Under the pieces are notes generated by a model that saw nothing but the letters and a program-made list of their open reading frames with translations, had not been told where the DNA came from and did not search any database. The position numbers and the translations under genes were made by a program. This document shows, in pieces, positions 1 to 6,634 of a stretch of 12,601 bases of DNA (position 1 is its first letter; each line of letters starts with the position of its first letter). This DNA is from Methanosarcinales archaeon (lineage in GTDB: Archaea; Halobacteriota; Syntropharchaeia; Alkanophagales; Methanospirareceae), in the NCBI GenBank assembly GCA_016649585.1, contig JAENXH010000027.1:1-12601 (forward strand). The letters are read 5' to 3'.

Positions 1-90
1 TTCCCCACAGTCCGCACACGTAACCGTATGCATCTCTCGTGGTCCACGATCAAAACCCTTGCTTCTGTCAAAATTCCTTGTTCTCTCCAT
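1..90 (-). CDS. Small CxxC zinc-ribbon protein, N-terminal fragment
   Basis: The first 30 codons of a leftward gene cut by the window edge. The start ATG (88-90) has a near-perfect ribosome site, AAGGAGG at 105-99, 8 nt upstream. The readable protein has a basic N-terminus, then DRGPREMHTVTCADCGE. This strongly resembles the start of a widespread family of roughly 50-80-residue archaeal and bacterial proteins with a DRGPR-M-x-CxxCG opening followed by a VPF-P-RPVYC-x2-C second half, which would lie outside the window. Such proteins are presumed to bind one zinc through two CxxC pairs; their function is not established. Only the first pair is visible. The family call is from motif memory, while the ribosome site and open frame to the edge are seen directly. 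Confidence 0.72.
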   Translation of the reverse strand, partial: MERTRNFDRSKGFDRGPREMHTVTCADCGE

Positions 91-98
91 GTTATATG

Positions 99-133
99 CC
101 TCCTTATTATGTTAGGCTCCCAGTACTTAAATA
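99..133 (-). promoter_or_regulatory. Promoter and ribosome site of the zinc-ribbon gene
   Basis: On the minus strand a TATA-like TATTTAAG (about 133-126) lies upstream of AAGGAGG (105-99), 8 nt from the ATG. The TATA-to-start spacing implies a leader of about 14 nt that would begin almost at the ribosome site. The ribosome site is clear; the exact TATA position is less so. Confidence 0.5.
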
Positions 134-275
134 GCTTCAAAAAGCAGGGGATACTTTTATTCTCACCGCTTCTTCCATCCACCTCCGCTTCATTTCTTTC
201 TTACCCTCTTCAATGAAGGGCAGGTTCACGTAGTGCTGCAGAGATGAAAAGTTCATAAGTCCCTTTAAGAGCATA

Positions 276-290
276 GAAAACCATAAAATT
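276..290 (+). promoter_or_regulatory. Possible promoter of the 265-aa unknown gene
   Basis: A purine-rich BRE-like GAAAACC (276-282) is followed by the A/T-rich ATAAAATTA (283-291), within the 245-base spacer between two divergent genes (91-335). This would place transcription start near 310, upstream of the AGGTG ribosome site (321-325). The rest of the spacer shows no gene, repeat or RNA structure that I can support. Confidence 0.35.
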
Positions 291-335
291 AATACTCACG
301 TTAACTTACAGATAGATAATAGGTGCAGTAGAGCG

Positions 336-1133
336 ATGGCAGAAGAGAAAAAGAAGATTGTGATAACACTTACGCCCTCGGAATCGAAACGGCTCATTGC
401 GATGGGCGTAAAGAATTTGGAAGAAGTGCAGCGTGCTCTGAAGCAGGGGACCGTTATAATAACGCTGGGGACTACAAACGCTTACGTAGTCGAAGAAATT
501 TTGAAAGATGTGCCCGGTGGAGTAGATAAGGTTGAAAAGCAGCGATACGCCGCGGGTATTATAACTGACAGTGGTACGTGCATTGTCCCAAAAGAAGAAA
601 GAGTGAAAGAGGTGATACTGAAGAACGGTAAGATTAGCACAGAGAACACAGAAGAAGCGATAGAGAATTTGTCAGCGGAGGACGTGTTCATAAAGGGCGC
701 AAATGCGTTGGATGCAACCGGAACCGCAGGCATACTCATGGCAAATCGCGCAGGTGGCACGATTGGTTCTGCACTCGGTACCGTTATGGCGCGGGGCGTG
801 CATTTTATAATTCCTGTAGGCCTTGAGAAAACCATACCTTATTCCATTGTAGACGCTGCAAAGCGTGTGGGGATTGAAAAATGCTATAAAGCTGTCGGTT
901 GGCTGGTGGGACTGATGCCCGTGCATGGCAAGCTAATCACAGAGATTGATGCGTTGAGGATATTGGGTGCTGACGATGCGTTCCCCATAGCAGCAGGAGG
1001 CGTTGATGGCGGAGAGGGCTCGGTCGTTATCTGCGCTGAAGGAAGCGTTGAGAAGCTGGACGGGTTGATGACACTCATAACACAAATAAAAGGAGAACCA
1101 CCGGTAAAAATAGTAAGCACTGACTGTATGTAA
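336..1133 (+). CDS. Conserved-looking archaeal protein of unknown function
   Basis: I do not recognise this 265-residue protein. It has no signal peptide and no long hydrophobic helix, so it is probably cytosolic. The start is supported by AGGTG at 321-325, 10 nt before the ATG. Visible features are a charged N-terminal region, GTTNAYVVEEIL (residues about 45-56), a middle DVFIKGANALDATG segment (about 116-129), a glycine-rich GGTIGSALGTVMARGVHFII stretch (about 139-158), and GGVDGGEGSVV near the end. The pattern of 'KGANALD', then a Gly-rich loop, then a hydrophobic strand ending in 'PVGLEK' is reminiscent of the ISOCOT/LUD-like alpha-beta fold (eIF2B-alpha, ribose-5-phosphate isomerase, LutC relatives). 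This is weak inference by eye. Cysteines at about 201 and 264 could be tested for metal or redox roles. A neighbouring promoter starts the next gene, so no operon is implied. Confidence 0.85.
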   Translation: MAEEKKKIVITLTPSESKRLIAMGVKNLEEVQRALKQGTVIITLGTTNAYVVEEILKDVPGGVDKVEKQRYAAGIITDSGTCIVPKEERVKEVILKNGKISTENTEEAIENLSAEDVFIKGANALDATGTAGILMANRAGGTIGSALGTVMARGVHFIIPVGLEKTIPYSIVDAAKRVGIEKCYKAVGWLVGLMPVHGKLITEIDALRILGADDAFPIAAGGVDGGEGSVVICAEGSVEKLDGLMTLITQIKGEPPVKIVSTDCM

Positions 1134-1145
1134 GACTTAACGCCA

Positions 1146-1159
1146 GAAACTTTTTAATA
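1146..1159 (+). promoter_or_regulatory. Leaderless-type promoter of hsp20
   Basis: BRE-like GAAAC (1147-1151) runs directly into the TATA box TTTTTAATA (1151-1159). The TATA centre is about 26 nt from the ATG at 1181, the usual archaeal distance to the transcription start, and no ribosome site precedes the ATG. The mRNA is therefore probably leaderless. Confidence 0.65.
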
Positions 1160-1180
1160 TCCATTTCTAAACGATAAATC

Positions 1181-1786
1181 ATGGAGAAAAGAAAGCGCCC
1201 TTCTATCTTTGATTTAGTCGAGTGGTACATGGAGCGGGCTTTAGATGAGATGGGGAAACTGCCAGCGCCAACCGAGGAGGAACTTTCAAGAATGCTGAGA
1301 AGGGGGCCGCAGGACTTCGACGAGTGGTTACAGGACCCCTTTGAAGAGATGTTGCAGAAGTTAGAAGAGGAAATGCCTGAGGCTGCTAAAAGATACGCCC
1401 CGTTCATCTACGGGTTCTCATACACAAAGGAGCCGGGGAAGGATCTGGAGTTAAAGGAATTTGGGAATATAAAACCTTCACACATGAGATTAGAGCCTTC
1501 CCCGGGGGGTGAGCGCGAACCGTTGATAGATGTGATTGATCAGAATGATGCTTACGAAGTCGTAGCGGAATTGCCCGGTGTCGAGAAGGAGGATTTGAGG
1601 TTGCATGCTACTGACGACTCACTGGAAATAAAAACGGAAGGCGGGACAAAGTTCTTTAGGGTATTAACATTCGAAACGCCCGTAAAGCCCGAAACGGCAA
1701 AGGCAACGTATAAAAACGGTGTACTCAGCGTGCGGCTAAAAAAGAAAGAAAACGAGAAGAAGAGAACTACTATACCGTTGGAATGA
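1181..1786 (+). CDS. hsp20: Hsp20/alpha-crystallin small heat-shock protein
   Basis: An ATP-independent chaperone that holds unfolding proteins. The 201-residue protein has a long charged N-terminal region (1 to about 105) rich in Glu and Arg. A linker containing YGFSYTKEPG and EFGNIKP follows; these segments are typical of the longer archaeal Hsp20/GvpH-like branch. The alpha-crystallin (CS-like) domain starts near residue 110 with EPLIDVIDQNDAYEVVAELPGVEKED. It contains the diagnostic strand KNGVLSVRLKK (about 178-188), equivalent to the GVLxVxxPK signature. The tail ends TTIPLE, where IPL may act as the I-x-I/V oligomerisation motif. The domain is on the short side, with a compact loop in place of a long beta-6 loop. 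The gene stands alone behind its own strong promoter. It converges with the ABC importer genes and is unrelated to them. The family call is firm. Confidence 0.93.
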   Translation: MEKRKRPSIFDLVEWYMERALDEMGKLPAPTEEELSRMLRRGPQDFDEWLQDPFEEMLQKLEEEMPEAAKRYAPFIYGFSYTKEPGKDLELKEFGNIKPSHMRLEPSPGGEREPLIDVIDQNDAYEVVAELPGVEKEDLRLHATDDSLEIKTEGGTKFFRVLTFETPVKPETAKATYKNGVLSVRLKKKENEKKRTTIPLE

Positions 1787-1835
1787 GCGAAGGTAGCACC
1801 TTTAACTCTTTATCAACTCAAAAAACGCCTTCGCT
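1786..1835. repeat. Inverted repeat after hsp20, possible terminator
   Basis: AGCGAAGG (1786-1793) and CCTTCGCT (1828-1835) form perfect 8-bp arms around a 34-base A/T-rich loop, starting on the last base of the hsp20 stop codon. The position between convergent genes suits transcription termination, but the loop is long and no solid T-run follows. The right arm also lies inside the gene remnant below, so it may be coincidence. Confidence 0.3.
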
Positions 1836-1949
1836 GCTTTCTTCACTTCACCATCGTGATTCATTATCATCTTCACTGCTGTATTGATAAGACAAGCGAA
1901 TATTTCGTCTTGGTTTTGCTTCTATCAGCACGAACAGATCTGGCTTTAT
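1802..1949 (-). pseudogene. Gene remnant with a frameshift, downstream of the ABC ATPase
   Basis: Directly after the ATPase stop codon, and in the same frame, the minus strand reads IKPDLFVLIEAKP (about 1949-1911). One frame over it continues as NQDEIFACLINTAVKMI and on to KKAAKAFFELIKS followed by a TAA stop at 1804-1802. Both segments have protein-like composition: a hydrophobic strand, then two amphipathic helices with Lys/Glu spacing. Neither has a usable start, and the second frame is closed upstream by TAG at 1924-1922. The simplest reading is the C-terminal remnant of a decayed gene with an indel near 1911-1921. A 22-residue micro-ORF from the ATG in the second frame is an alternative but lacks a ribosome site. 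I do not recognise the parent family. Confidence 0.35.
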
Positions 1950-2708
1950 TTATTTCTGCCGTTTTGAGCCAAGCAGCATAAGGAGCCGCTCTCTAACCTC
2001 ATTTGCCTCCATGCTCGTTCGCTTTCTTGGTCTCGGTATACCAATATCCACGCACGCAATAATGCGACCCGGTCTTGCGGACATCACCACAACTCTATCT
2101 GCAAGATATACCGCTTCATCAACGCTATGGGTCACGAACAAAATAGTTTTCTTTGTTCTCCTCCAAATCTCCAGCAGCTCTTCCTGAAGCACATTCCGCG
2201 TCTGCGCATCCACAGAGCCAAACGGCTCATCCATCAATAAAATGGAAGGCTCCGTCGCAAGAGCTCTTGCAATCGCTACTCTTTGCTTCATGCCCCCGGA
2301 AAGCTCATAGGGGTAACTATTTCCAAAATCTTGTAGACCCACAAGCTCTAAGTATCTTTTTGCAATTTCCCTCCTCTCTTTATCCTCCATTCCCCGAATT
2401 TGCAGTCCAAATTCTATATTCTTCAACACCGTTCTCCACGGGAATAACGAAAATTCCTGGAATACCATTCCTCTATCCGGGGAAGGGCCGCTAACTCTAT
2501 CTCCATCCAAGATAATCTCGCCTCTGCTTGGATAGTCTAAGCCCGCAATCATTCTCAGCAATGTGGTCTTACCGCATCCCGAGGGACCTATAATACATAA
2601 AAATTCGTTCGGTTTGACTTCTAAATTAATGTCTTCTAATGCCTTTATCCCCCCTTCTTCCGATTGAAATGCTTTCGTTACGTTGTGAAGCTTAAGTTTG
2701 TTATTCAT
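1950..2708 (-). CDS. ABC importer ATPase, nitrate/sulfonate/taurine type
   Basis: The energising subunit of an importer in the SsuB/TauB/NrtD group, acting on the inner face of the membrane as a dimer. At 252 residues it has the family's usual length and shows every ATPase motif: Walker A GPSGCGKT (41-48), Q-loop Gln84 in VFQEFSLFPW, signature LSGGMKQR (136-143), Walker B ILLMDEP (156-162) and the H-loop His194 in FVTHSVDEA. The phrase SLFPWRTVLKN and the SVDEAVYLADR segment are typical of SsuB/TauB-like proteins. The ATG lies 1 base after the permease stop codon, so translation is probably coupled; only a weak GTGA precedes it. The substrate cannot be read from the ATPase. Confidence 0.95.
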   Translation of the reverse strand: MNNKLKLHNVTKAFQSEEGGIKALEDINLEVKPNEFLCIIGPSGCGKTTLLRMIAGLDYPSRGEIILDGDRVSGPSPDRGMVFQEFSLFPWRTVLKNIEFGLQIRGMEDKERREIAKRYLELVGLQDFGNSYPYELSGGMKQRVAIARALATEPSILLMDEPFGSVDAQTRNVLQEELLEIWRRTKKTILFVTHSVDEAVYLADRVVVMSARPGRIIACVDIGIPRPRKRTSMEANEVRERLLMLLGSKRQK

Positions 2709-2709
2709 G

Positions 2710-3483
2710 TTATTTCACTATGCCCTTCTTCCATCTAAATAGTTTATACTCCACGAAATGCCTGAACAAGCGGTCTAAGCATAGCGCTAACACTCCTAAA
2801 ATGAGCATGTACGCTACAACATAGTCCATCTGGTGCAAAAAGTAAAATTTCTGGAATAGCCGGTAACCAAGCCCACTATTTCCCACCCCGAACATCTCAG
2901 CCGCTACAACGCACATCCAGCCAACGCCCATTCCAACACGAGTGCCAGTAGCAATCGAGGGAAGCGCATAAGGCAAAGCAACGTATCTTATCAGCTTTAT
3001 ATTCCCAATGCATCCTAACACATTTCCCGTCTCCACCAATACCCTTGGCACATCTCTGAATCCGGTATAGCTGTCAATTAAGATGGGGAAAAATGCGCCT
3101 ATGAATATGATGAATCCTGCTGCATAGTGGTTAAGACCGATCCATACGATTGCAAGAGGGATCCAGGCAAGAGGTGGTATAGGCCTTACGATTTCAATAA
3201 TGGGATCCACCGCTCTAAACACATTCCTGAACCAGCCCATAGCAATTGCAAGGGGAAGTGCTGCGGAGAATGCCAATGTCATCCCGATACCAAAATGAAG
3301 GAGGCTGGTCAGAATATCTATAATTAAAAGTTCCCTGAGCGTATAAATGGAAAAAATAACGGCAGAAAAGCGGGGTAAGATCAAAGGATCTCTTATCACG
3401 TACCCCGCTATAATCTCCCATAATAGAAGAACTATGATTAGAGGAACTAACGATAGCCCTTCTTCTTTTGTCGGTCGCCTCAT
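2710..3483 (-). CDS. ABC importer permease, SsuC/TauC type
   Basis: The membrane-spanning subunit of the importer, 257 residues with about six hydrophobic helices: near 11-29, 58-82, 102-118, 120-138, 180-197 and 220-238. The cytoplasmic coupling loop equivalent to the EAA motif lies in LVETGNVLGCIGNIKLIRYV and the following ALPYALP (about 148-175). This ABC-permease signature docks on the ATPase. The segment IVRPIPPLAWIPLAIVW (98-114) is typical of the nitrate/sulfonate/taurine group. The ATG overlaps the stop codon of the upstream binding-protein gene as ATGA (3483-3480), and GGAAGAG just upstream can serve as ribosome site. Both point to tight co-translation. Confidence 0.94.
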   Translation of the reverse strand: MRRPTKEEGLSLVPLIIVLLLWEIIAGYVIRDPLILPRFSAVIFSIYTLRELLIIDILTSLLHFGIGMTLAFSAALPLAIAMGWFRNVFRAVDPIIEIVRPIPPLAWIPLAIVWIGLNHYAAGFIIFIGAFFPILIDSYTGFRDVPRVLVETGNVLGCIGNIKLIRYVALPYALPSIATGTRVGMGVGWMCVVAAEMFGVGNSGLGYRLFQKFYFLHQMDYVVAYMLILGVLALCLDRLFRHFVEYKLFRWKKGIVK

Positions 3484-4508
3484 CTCTCTTCCATTACCTC
3501 GTCATAAAAGCTGGTATCAAAGATATCTTCTTCTCCAAGCACTTCAATCCCCGCGCTCTCATATCTTTCTCTGTTCAGTTCGTAGATTACTTCCGCGTAC
3601 TCGAGGCCAGATTCCACCTCTATACTGGGGTCGTGGATCCAGTGCATATCTGTTACGTTGATAGACTGCTTTATTGTTGATACATCTGCGTCCAGCCACT
3701 TTGCATAAATCTCCGCCGCTTCTTCAGGATGCTCGATTTCGTATTCCGTGGCACGTATATGCGTTTTTATTATCTGCTTGACTATGTCTGGATGCTCTCT
3801 CATCATTGTTCCACTCGCAACCACGCAGCAGCATGCATGGTTTGGCGATATCGAACCCGACCACGCAACAATGACTCCATTGCCCTCCTCTACGATTATC
3901 GTGGGTGTTGGACTTGGGAGGAAGACTGCATCTACGGCTTTAGCGCCGATAGCGGTAGCAGCATCGCTTGGACCCATTGCTTTCATATCTACATCCTCTT
4001 CCGGGTCTATTCCATTATCTAAAAGCCATTTTGAGAGAACTGTATGCTGAATCGAGCCAGGCGGAAAGGTCGCTATTTTCTTGCCTTTTAAAGACTGCAC
4101 CCCCTTGCTTTCGTATTCATCAGCAAGTTCAGGGCTGAGAACTAATGCAGATCCCTGGGTCTGGGCGCCTGCAACTATCTTTGCATCCAGGCCTTCATAC
4201 ATCGCTGCAATGGGTGGTGCAACCCCTACGTAAGCAACGTCAAGGTCTCCGGCAAGCATTGCATGCATCTCTGGAGGTCCAGAAGGGAATTCCTTCATTA
4301 CAACCTTTTCTATACCAAATTCCGCAAGGTCCTCTTCCCACCATCCCTTCTCGGATGCTAACATCGCTGCGATTTGATGTGTGCTTGGTTGGTAACCGAT
4401 GTTGATCGTGGTCATCTCAGTGGTTTCATCATCTATGCAGCCTACAATCATCACAGTCACTGCAATTGCTCCTATAACTATTAAACTTACCATGGTTCTT
4501 TTTTCCAT
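3480..4508 (-). CDS. ABC importer substrate-binding lipoprotein, SsuA/TauA (NMT1) type
   Basis: The extracytoplasmic receptor of the importer. I start it at the ATG at 4508 because AGGAGGTG (4522-4515) sits 6 nt upstream; the longer reading from a GTG at 4517 would begin inside that ribosome site. This gives 342 residues. A basic N-terminus and hydrophobic segment end in the lipobox IVGC, with Cys24 as the lipid anchor. The mature part opens with TTINIGYQPSTHQIAAML, and it contains GPPEMHAMLAGDLDVAYVG and APPIAAMYEG. These are hallmark segments of periplasmic-binding-fold proteins for sulfonates, taurine, nitrate or thiamine precursors. Three cysteines in a row occur in NHACCCVVASG (226-228). 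The neighbouring coenzyme M genes make a sulfonate-type ligand attractive, but the sequence does not fix it. Confidence 0.93.
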   Translation of the reverse strand: MEKRTMVSLIVIGAIAVTVMIVGCIDDETTEMTTINIGYQPSTHQIAAMLASEKGWWEEDLAEFGIEKVVMKEFPSGPPEMHAMLAGDLDVAYVGVAPPIAAMYEGLDAKIVAGAQTQGSALVLSPELADEYESKGVQSLKGKKIATFPPGSIQHTVLSKWLLDNGIDPEEDVDMKAMGPSDAATAIGAKAVDAVFLPSPTPTIIVEEGNGVIVAWSGSISPNHACCCVVASGTMMREHPDIVKQIIKTHIRATEYEIEHPEEAAEIYAKWLDADVSTIKQSINVTDMHWIHDPSIEVESGLEYAEVIYELNRERYESAGIEVLGEEDIFDTSFYDEVMEER

Positions 4509-4514
4509 ATTATT

Positions 4515-4590
4515 CACCTCCTAAACTTTTATTTGTACTATCCCCCATCTTTTATCCTCGATATGTTATCTGTTATTCACTATTTAAATC
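4515..4590 (-). promoter_or_regulatory. Promoter and ribosome site of the ABC importer operon
   Basis: On the minus strand GATTTAAATAG (4590-4580) is a strong TATA box preceded by A/T-rich sequence. It predicts a transcription start near 4559 and a leader of about 50 nt that carries AGGAGGTG (4522-4515). The importer can therefore be transcribed separately from comDE, whose stop lies about 80 bases further upstream. Confidence 0.6.
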
Positions 4591-4669
4591 AATTGCTATT
4601 TTGTGCATTAAATTATCTATTTGTATAATAATACTGAAACATAACTGGTATGTGACGGCTAATTTTATA

Positions 4670-5806
4670 CTATTGGGTATGATGATGCAGCATAGCCTTC
4701 ACAAATCTTCGCTTTATCTGCGCTGCGCTTAATGGTATATTTCCCACGTCAGCATTGCCTGGCTTGACGACGACGTGTAGGAATCTCGGACCCGCTCTCT
4801 CGTATAACTGCTCTAAGGTTGACCGCAGCTCAGCTTCTGTATGCACCTTCATCGTGTTCTCTATGCCCGCACTGAGCGCCATCAATTCCATATCCATGTA
4901 GGGCGCGGGCTGGTCACCGGTGCTTCCCCAGGTGCCGTTATCCAGGCAAACAATAGAGAGATTTTCTGGCTTCTTCTCCGCTACTATCGGTAGAATGTTA
5001 CTCATCTGTAGACTGCCATCGCCATCGAGCACCATCGTTTCTCTCGTGGATTTCAACGAAACGCCGAAGCCGATGGGTGACGCTTGACCCAGGCTGCCGA
5101 GCATGTAAAAATTCAAAGCACGGTCTTTAGCGGCATACAGCTCCTTGCTCGGCACGCCTATGTTTGCGATTACGGCTTCTTCGTTCAAATATTCGGTTAT
5201 TATTCGTATCGCATCGTATCTGCTCATTTCTGGCTTTTTAGGTTCGCATGTGTACTCAACCATGCGAGTCTTTTTTGGGTACGGGACTATTTCTTCTTGG
5301 TTTTCCTCATTGCGCCCACACGTTCTCGGCGAGATGAGCGCAATATGCGGCCTTTCATTATCGAAAGCGTCTTGAATAACTTCTTCTACAAAGCCTATCT
5401 GTGATGCGTCCTCTATTATCGTGTATTTCAGTTCTAACGCATCTAAAACCTTGGACAATGTCTTCCCAAACGGGACCTGGGCCTCTATATTCTCATCGTA
5501 AGCACCGCGCCAGCTCGCTATTATCGGTAACGGCAATCCATAAGTGACGGTAAGCGACATGAGGGCATTTATCATAGTACCTAACCCGGTGCTCTGAATG
5601 ATCATTAGCGGCTTCCCGCCTGCGAGAAAATCGCCTGCGGAGATCCCAACGCCGTTCTCCTCCCTGTTCAAGCCTACGTGACAAAATGCTTGATCGTGCG
5701 CAACTAACCGTAACAATGCACTTATTTTCTCACAGGGCAGCGTCGAGACAACGTCTATGTTGTTCCGCTTCAGTATCTCCAGTACTTCGCGCTCGGGTTC
5801 GTACAT
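4670..5806 (-). CDS. comDE: Sulfopyruvate decarboxylase, fused alpha and beta subunits
   Basis: Converts 3-sulfopyruvate to sulfoacetaldehyde and CO2 in coenzyme M synthesis, using thiamine diphosphate (TPP). The 378-residue protein carries both halves that are separate ComD and ComE chains in some methanogens. The N-terminal half (1 to about 165) is the pyrimidine-binding domain, with likely catalytic Glu50 in LNREENGVGISAG and the QSTGLG segment (71-76). A linker of about 30 residues follows. The C-terminal half has MLGSLGQASPIGFGVS (235-250) and the TPP/metal motif GDGS (262-265) spaced to LDNGTWGSTGDQPAP, with Asn290 closing the GDG-x25-30-N pattern. No ribosome site precedes the ATG, but a TATA-like box gives a short leader. 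Its neighbours, cysteate synthase and the marker 16 protein, belong to the same pathway. The transaminase that links them is not in the window. Confidence 0.94.
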   Translation of the reverse strand: MYEPEREVLEILKRNNIDVVSTLPCEKISALLRLVAHDQAFCHVGLNREENGVGISAGDFLAGGKPLMIIQSTGLGTMINALMSLTVTYGLPLPIIASWRGAYDENIEAQVPFGKTLSKVLDALELKYTIIEDASQIGFVEEVIQDAFDNERPHIALISPRTCGRNEENQEEIVPYPKKTRMVEYTCEPKKPEMSRYDAIRIITEYLNEEAVIANIGVPSKELYAAKDRALNFYMLGSLGQASPIGFGVSLKSTRETMVLDGDGSLQMSNILPIVAEKKPENLSIVCLDNGTWGSTGDQPAPYMDMELMALSAGIENTMKVHTEAELRSTLEQLYERAGPRFLHVVVKPGNADVGNIPLSAAQIKRRFVKAMLHHHTQ

Positions 5807-5837
5807 TGGTGATGCTTACTTCATTCACAGGGTATAC

Positions 5838-5845
5838 TATTAAAG
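5838..5845 (-). promoter_or_regulatory. TATA-like box upstream of comDE
   Basis: TTTAATAG (5845-5838, minus strand) lies about 36 nt from the comDE ATG, predicting a leader of about 10 nt with no ribosome site. The surrounding 153-base spacer (5807-5959) shows no gene. The BRE part is poor, so the promoter is only moderately supported. Confidence 0.4.
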
Positions 5846-5959
5846 GCTCTCACATTTATTGAAGCTTACTAAAGCATCCGGCATTCTATTGAGTATAACG
5901 TTCAAGCACATATGGCGTTGCGACTGAAGAGAGCGATGTCTCAGAGCTTATATGCAGTC

Positions 5960-6556
5960 TTATTTGTCGTTGCTATTAAAATCACCTCTTTCCCAATCGT
6001 AGATTATGGCGGCTTCCCCATAAGCTTTATGCCAGTATAGCAACAATTTACCATGATATGCGTTTAACCTGTCGGAATCCCCATTATACTCCCGATATGC
6101 GTTTATTACTTTGGAGATCCCTCCATTACCTCTTCCCAATGAACCGTATATCAGGTGTATAGCTCTATAATATCCTAAATCCAGAAATCCTGTTAAGGAT
6201 TTTAAATCCTTCTTCAAGCCACGCTCTTTGGAGTTATTTAGCGGTTTCACTTCCATAACCACAAGATTAGCATCCATAGCCTTCGGCTCGTGAAGAATGA
6301 AATCTGGTTTTACAGGACCGATTTCTGGATGGATAATTGGATGTCCCCCTTTATCCATTTCCCCCTGTAAAGTGTAAGGAAAACATTCCAAAGCCAACCT
6401 AAGCTGATGATAAAGTTCATAGCAATAAACTCTTTCTCTATAACGATACTCCTCTAAGTCCGCCATACCTATTCTAAAATAATACTCATTCATACTTTCT
6501 GTTGCTCTTTGCAAGGCCTTCTGAAATTCTCTAAAATGTATTTCTTTTTCTGGCAT
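5960..6556 (-). CDS. PD-(D/E)XK nuclease-like protein of unknown function
   Basis: A 198-residue protein from the ATG at 6556. I prefer this to the GTG at 6565 because GAGTGAT, which includes that GTG, sits 5 nt before the ATG as a ribosome site. I do not recognise a named family. The layout fits the restriction-endonuclease-like fold: helix ERVYCYELYHQLR (41-53) with a possible catalytic Glu48, a strand and turn ending VKPDFILHE (82-90) with Pro84-Asp85, then LVVMEVKP (98-105) with Glu102 and Lys104. The result is a PD-x16-ExK arrangement. A later helix-strand segment (GFLDLGYYRAIHLIYGS) would complete the core. There is no DNA-binding or helicase domain. The gene lies between cysteate synthase and comDE, 69 bases or more from each, with its own TATA box. 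It may simply be a resident in the cluster rather than a pathway member. Fold inferred from motifs. Confidence 0.85.
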   Translation of the reverse strand: MPEKEIHFREFQKALQRATESMNEYYFRIGMADLEEYRYRERVYCYELYHQLRLALECFPYTLQGEMDKGGHPIIHPEIGPVKPDFILHEPKAMDANLVVMEVKPLNNSKERGLKKDLKSLTGFLDLGYYRAIHLIYGSLGRGNGGISKVINAYREYNGDSDRLNAYHGKLLLYWHKAYGEAAIIYDWERGDFNSNDK

Positions 6557-6603
6557 TTTTATCACTCAATTTGCAACTATCTTATCCATATCCTTGTCAC
6601 TCA

Positions 6604-6622
6604 GCGAATATATATCTTTCGC
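6604..6622 (-). promoter_or_regulatory. Promoter inside an inverted repeat, upstream of the PD-(D/E)XK gene
   Basis: The minus strand reads GCGAAAGATATATATTCGC: a TATA core flanked by 5-bp inverted arms (GCGAA/TTCGC). The TATA centre (about 6612) predicts a start near 6586 and a 30-nt leader with a ribosome site. Arms around a TATA box could form a repressor site, but 5-bp arms also arise by chance. Confidence 0.42.
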
Positions 6623-6634
6623 ATCTCTGAACTT

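Noticed and set aside
482..835. 117-residue minus-strand open frame opposite the unknown gene
   Set aside because: Ser/Pro/Thr-rich antisense shadow of the 336-1133 gene, with no ribosome site or recognisable motif.
4509..4517. GTG at 4517 as start of the binding-protein gene
   Set aside because: The GTG is part of the AGGAGGTG ribosome site that serves the ATG at 4508.
4670..5806. Phosphonopyruvate decarboxylase or acetolactate synthase
   Set aside because: The short two-domain fused layout and the REENGVGISAG and GSTGDQPAP segments fit ComD/ComE. No central FAD/third domain is present.
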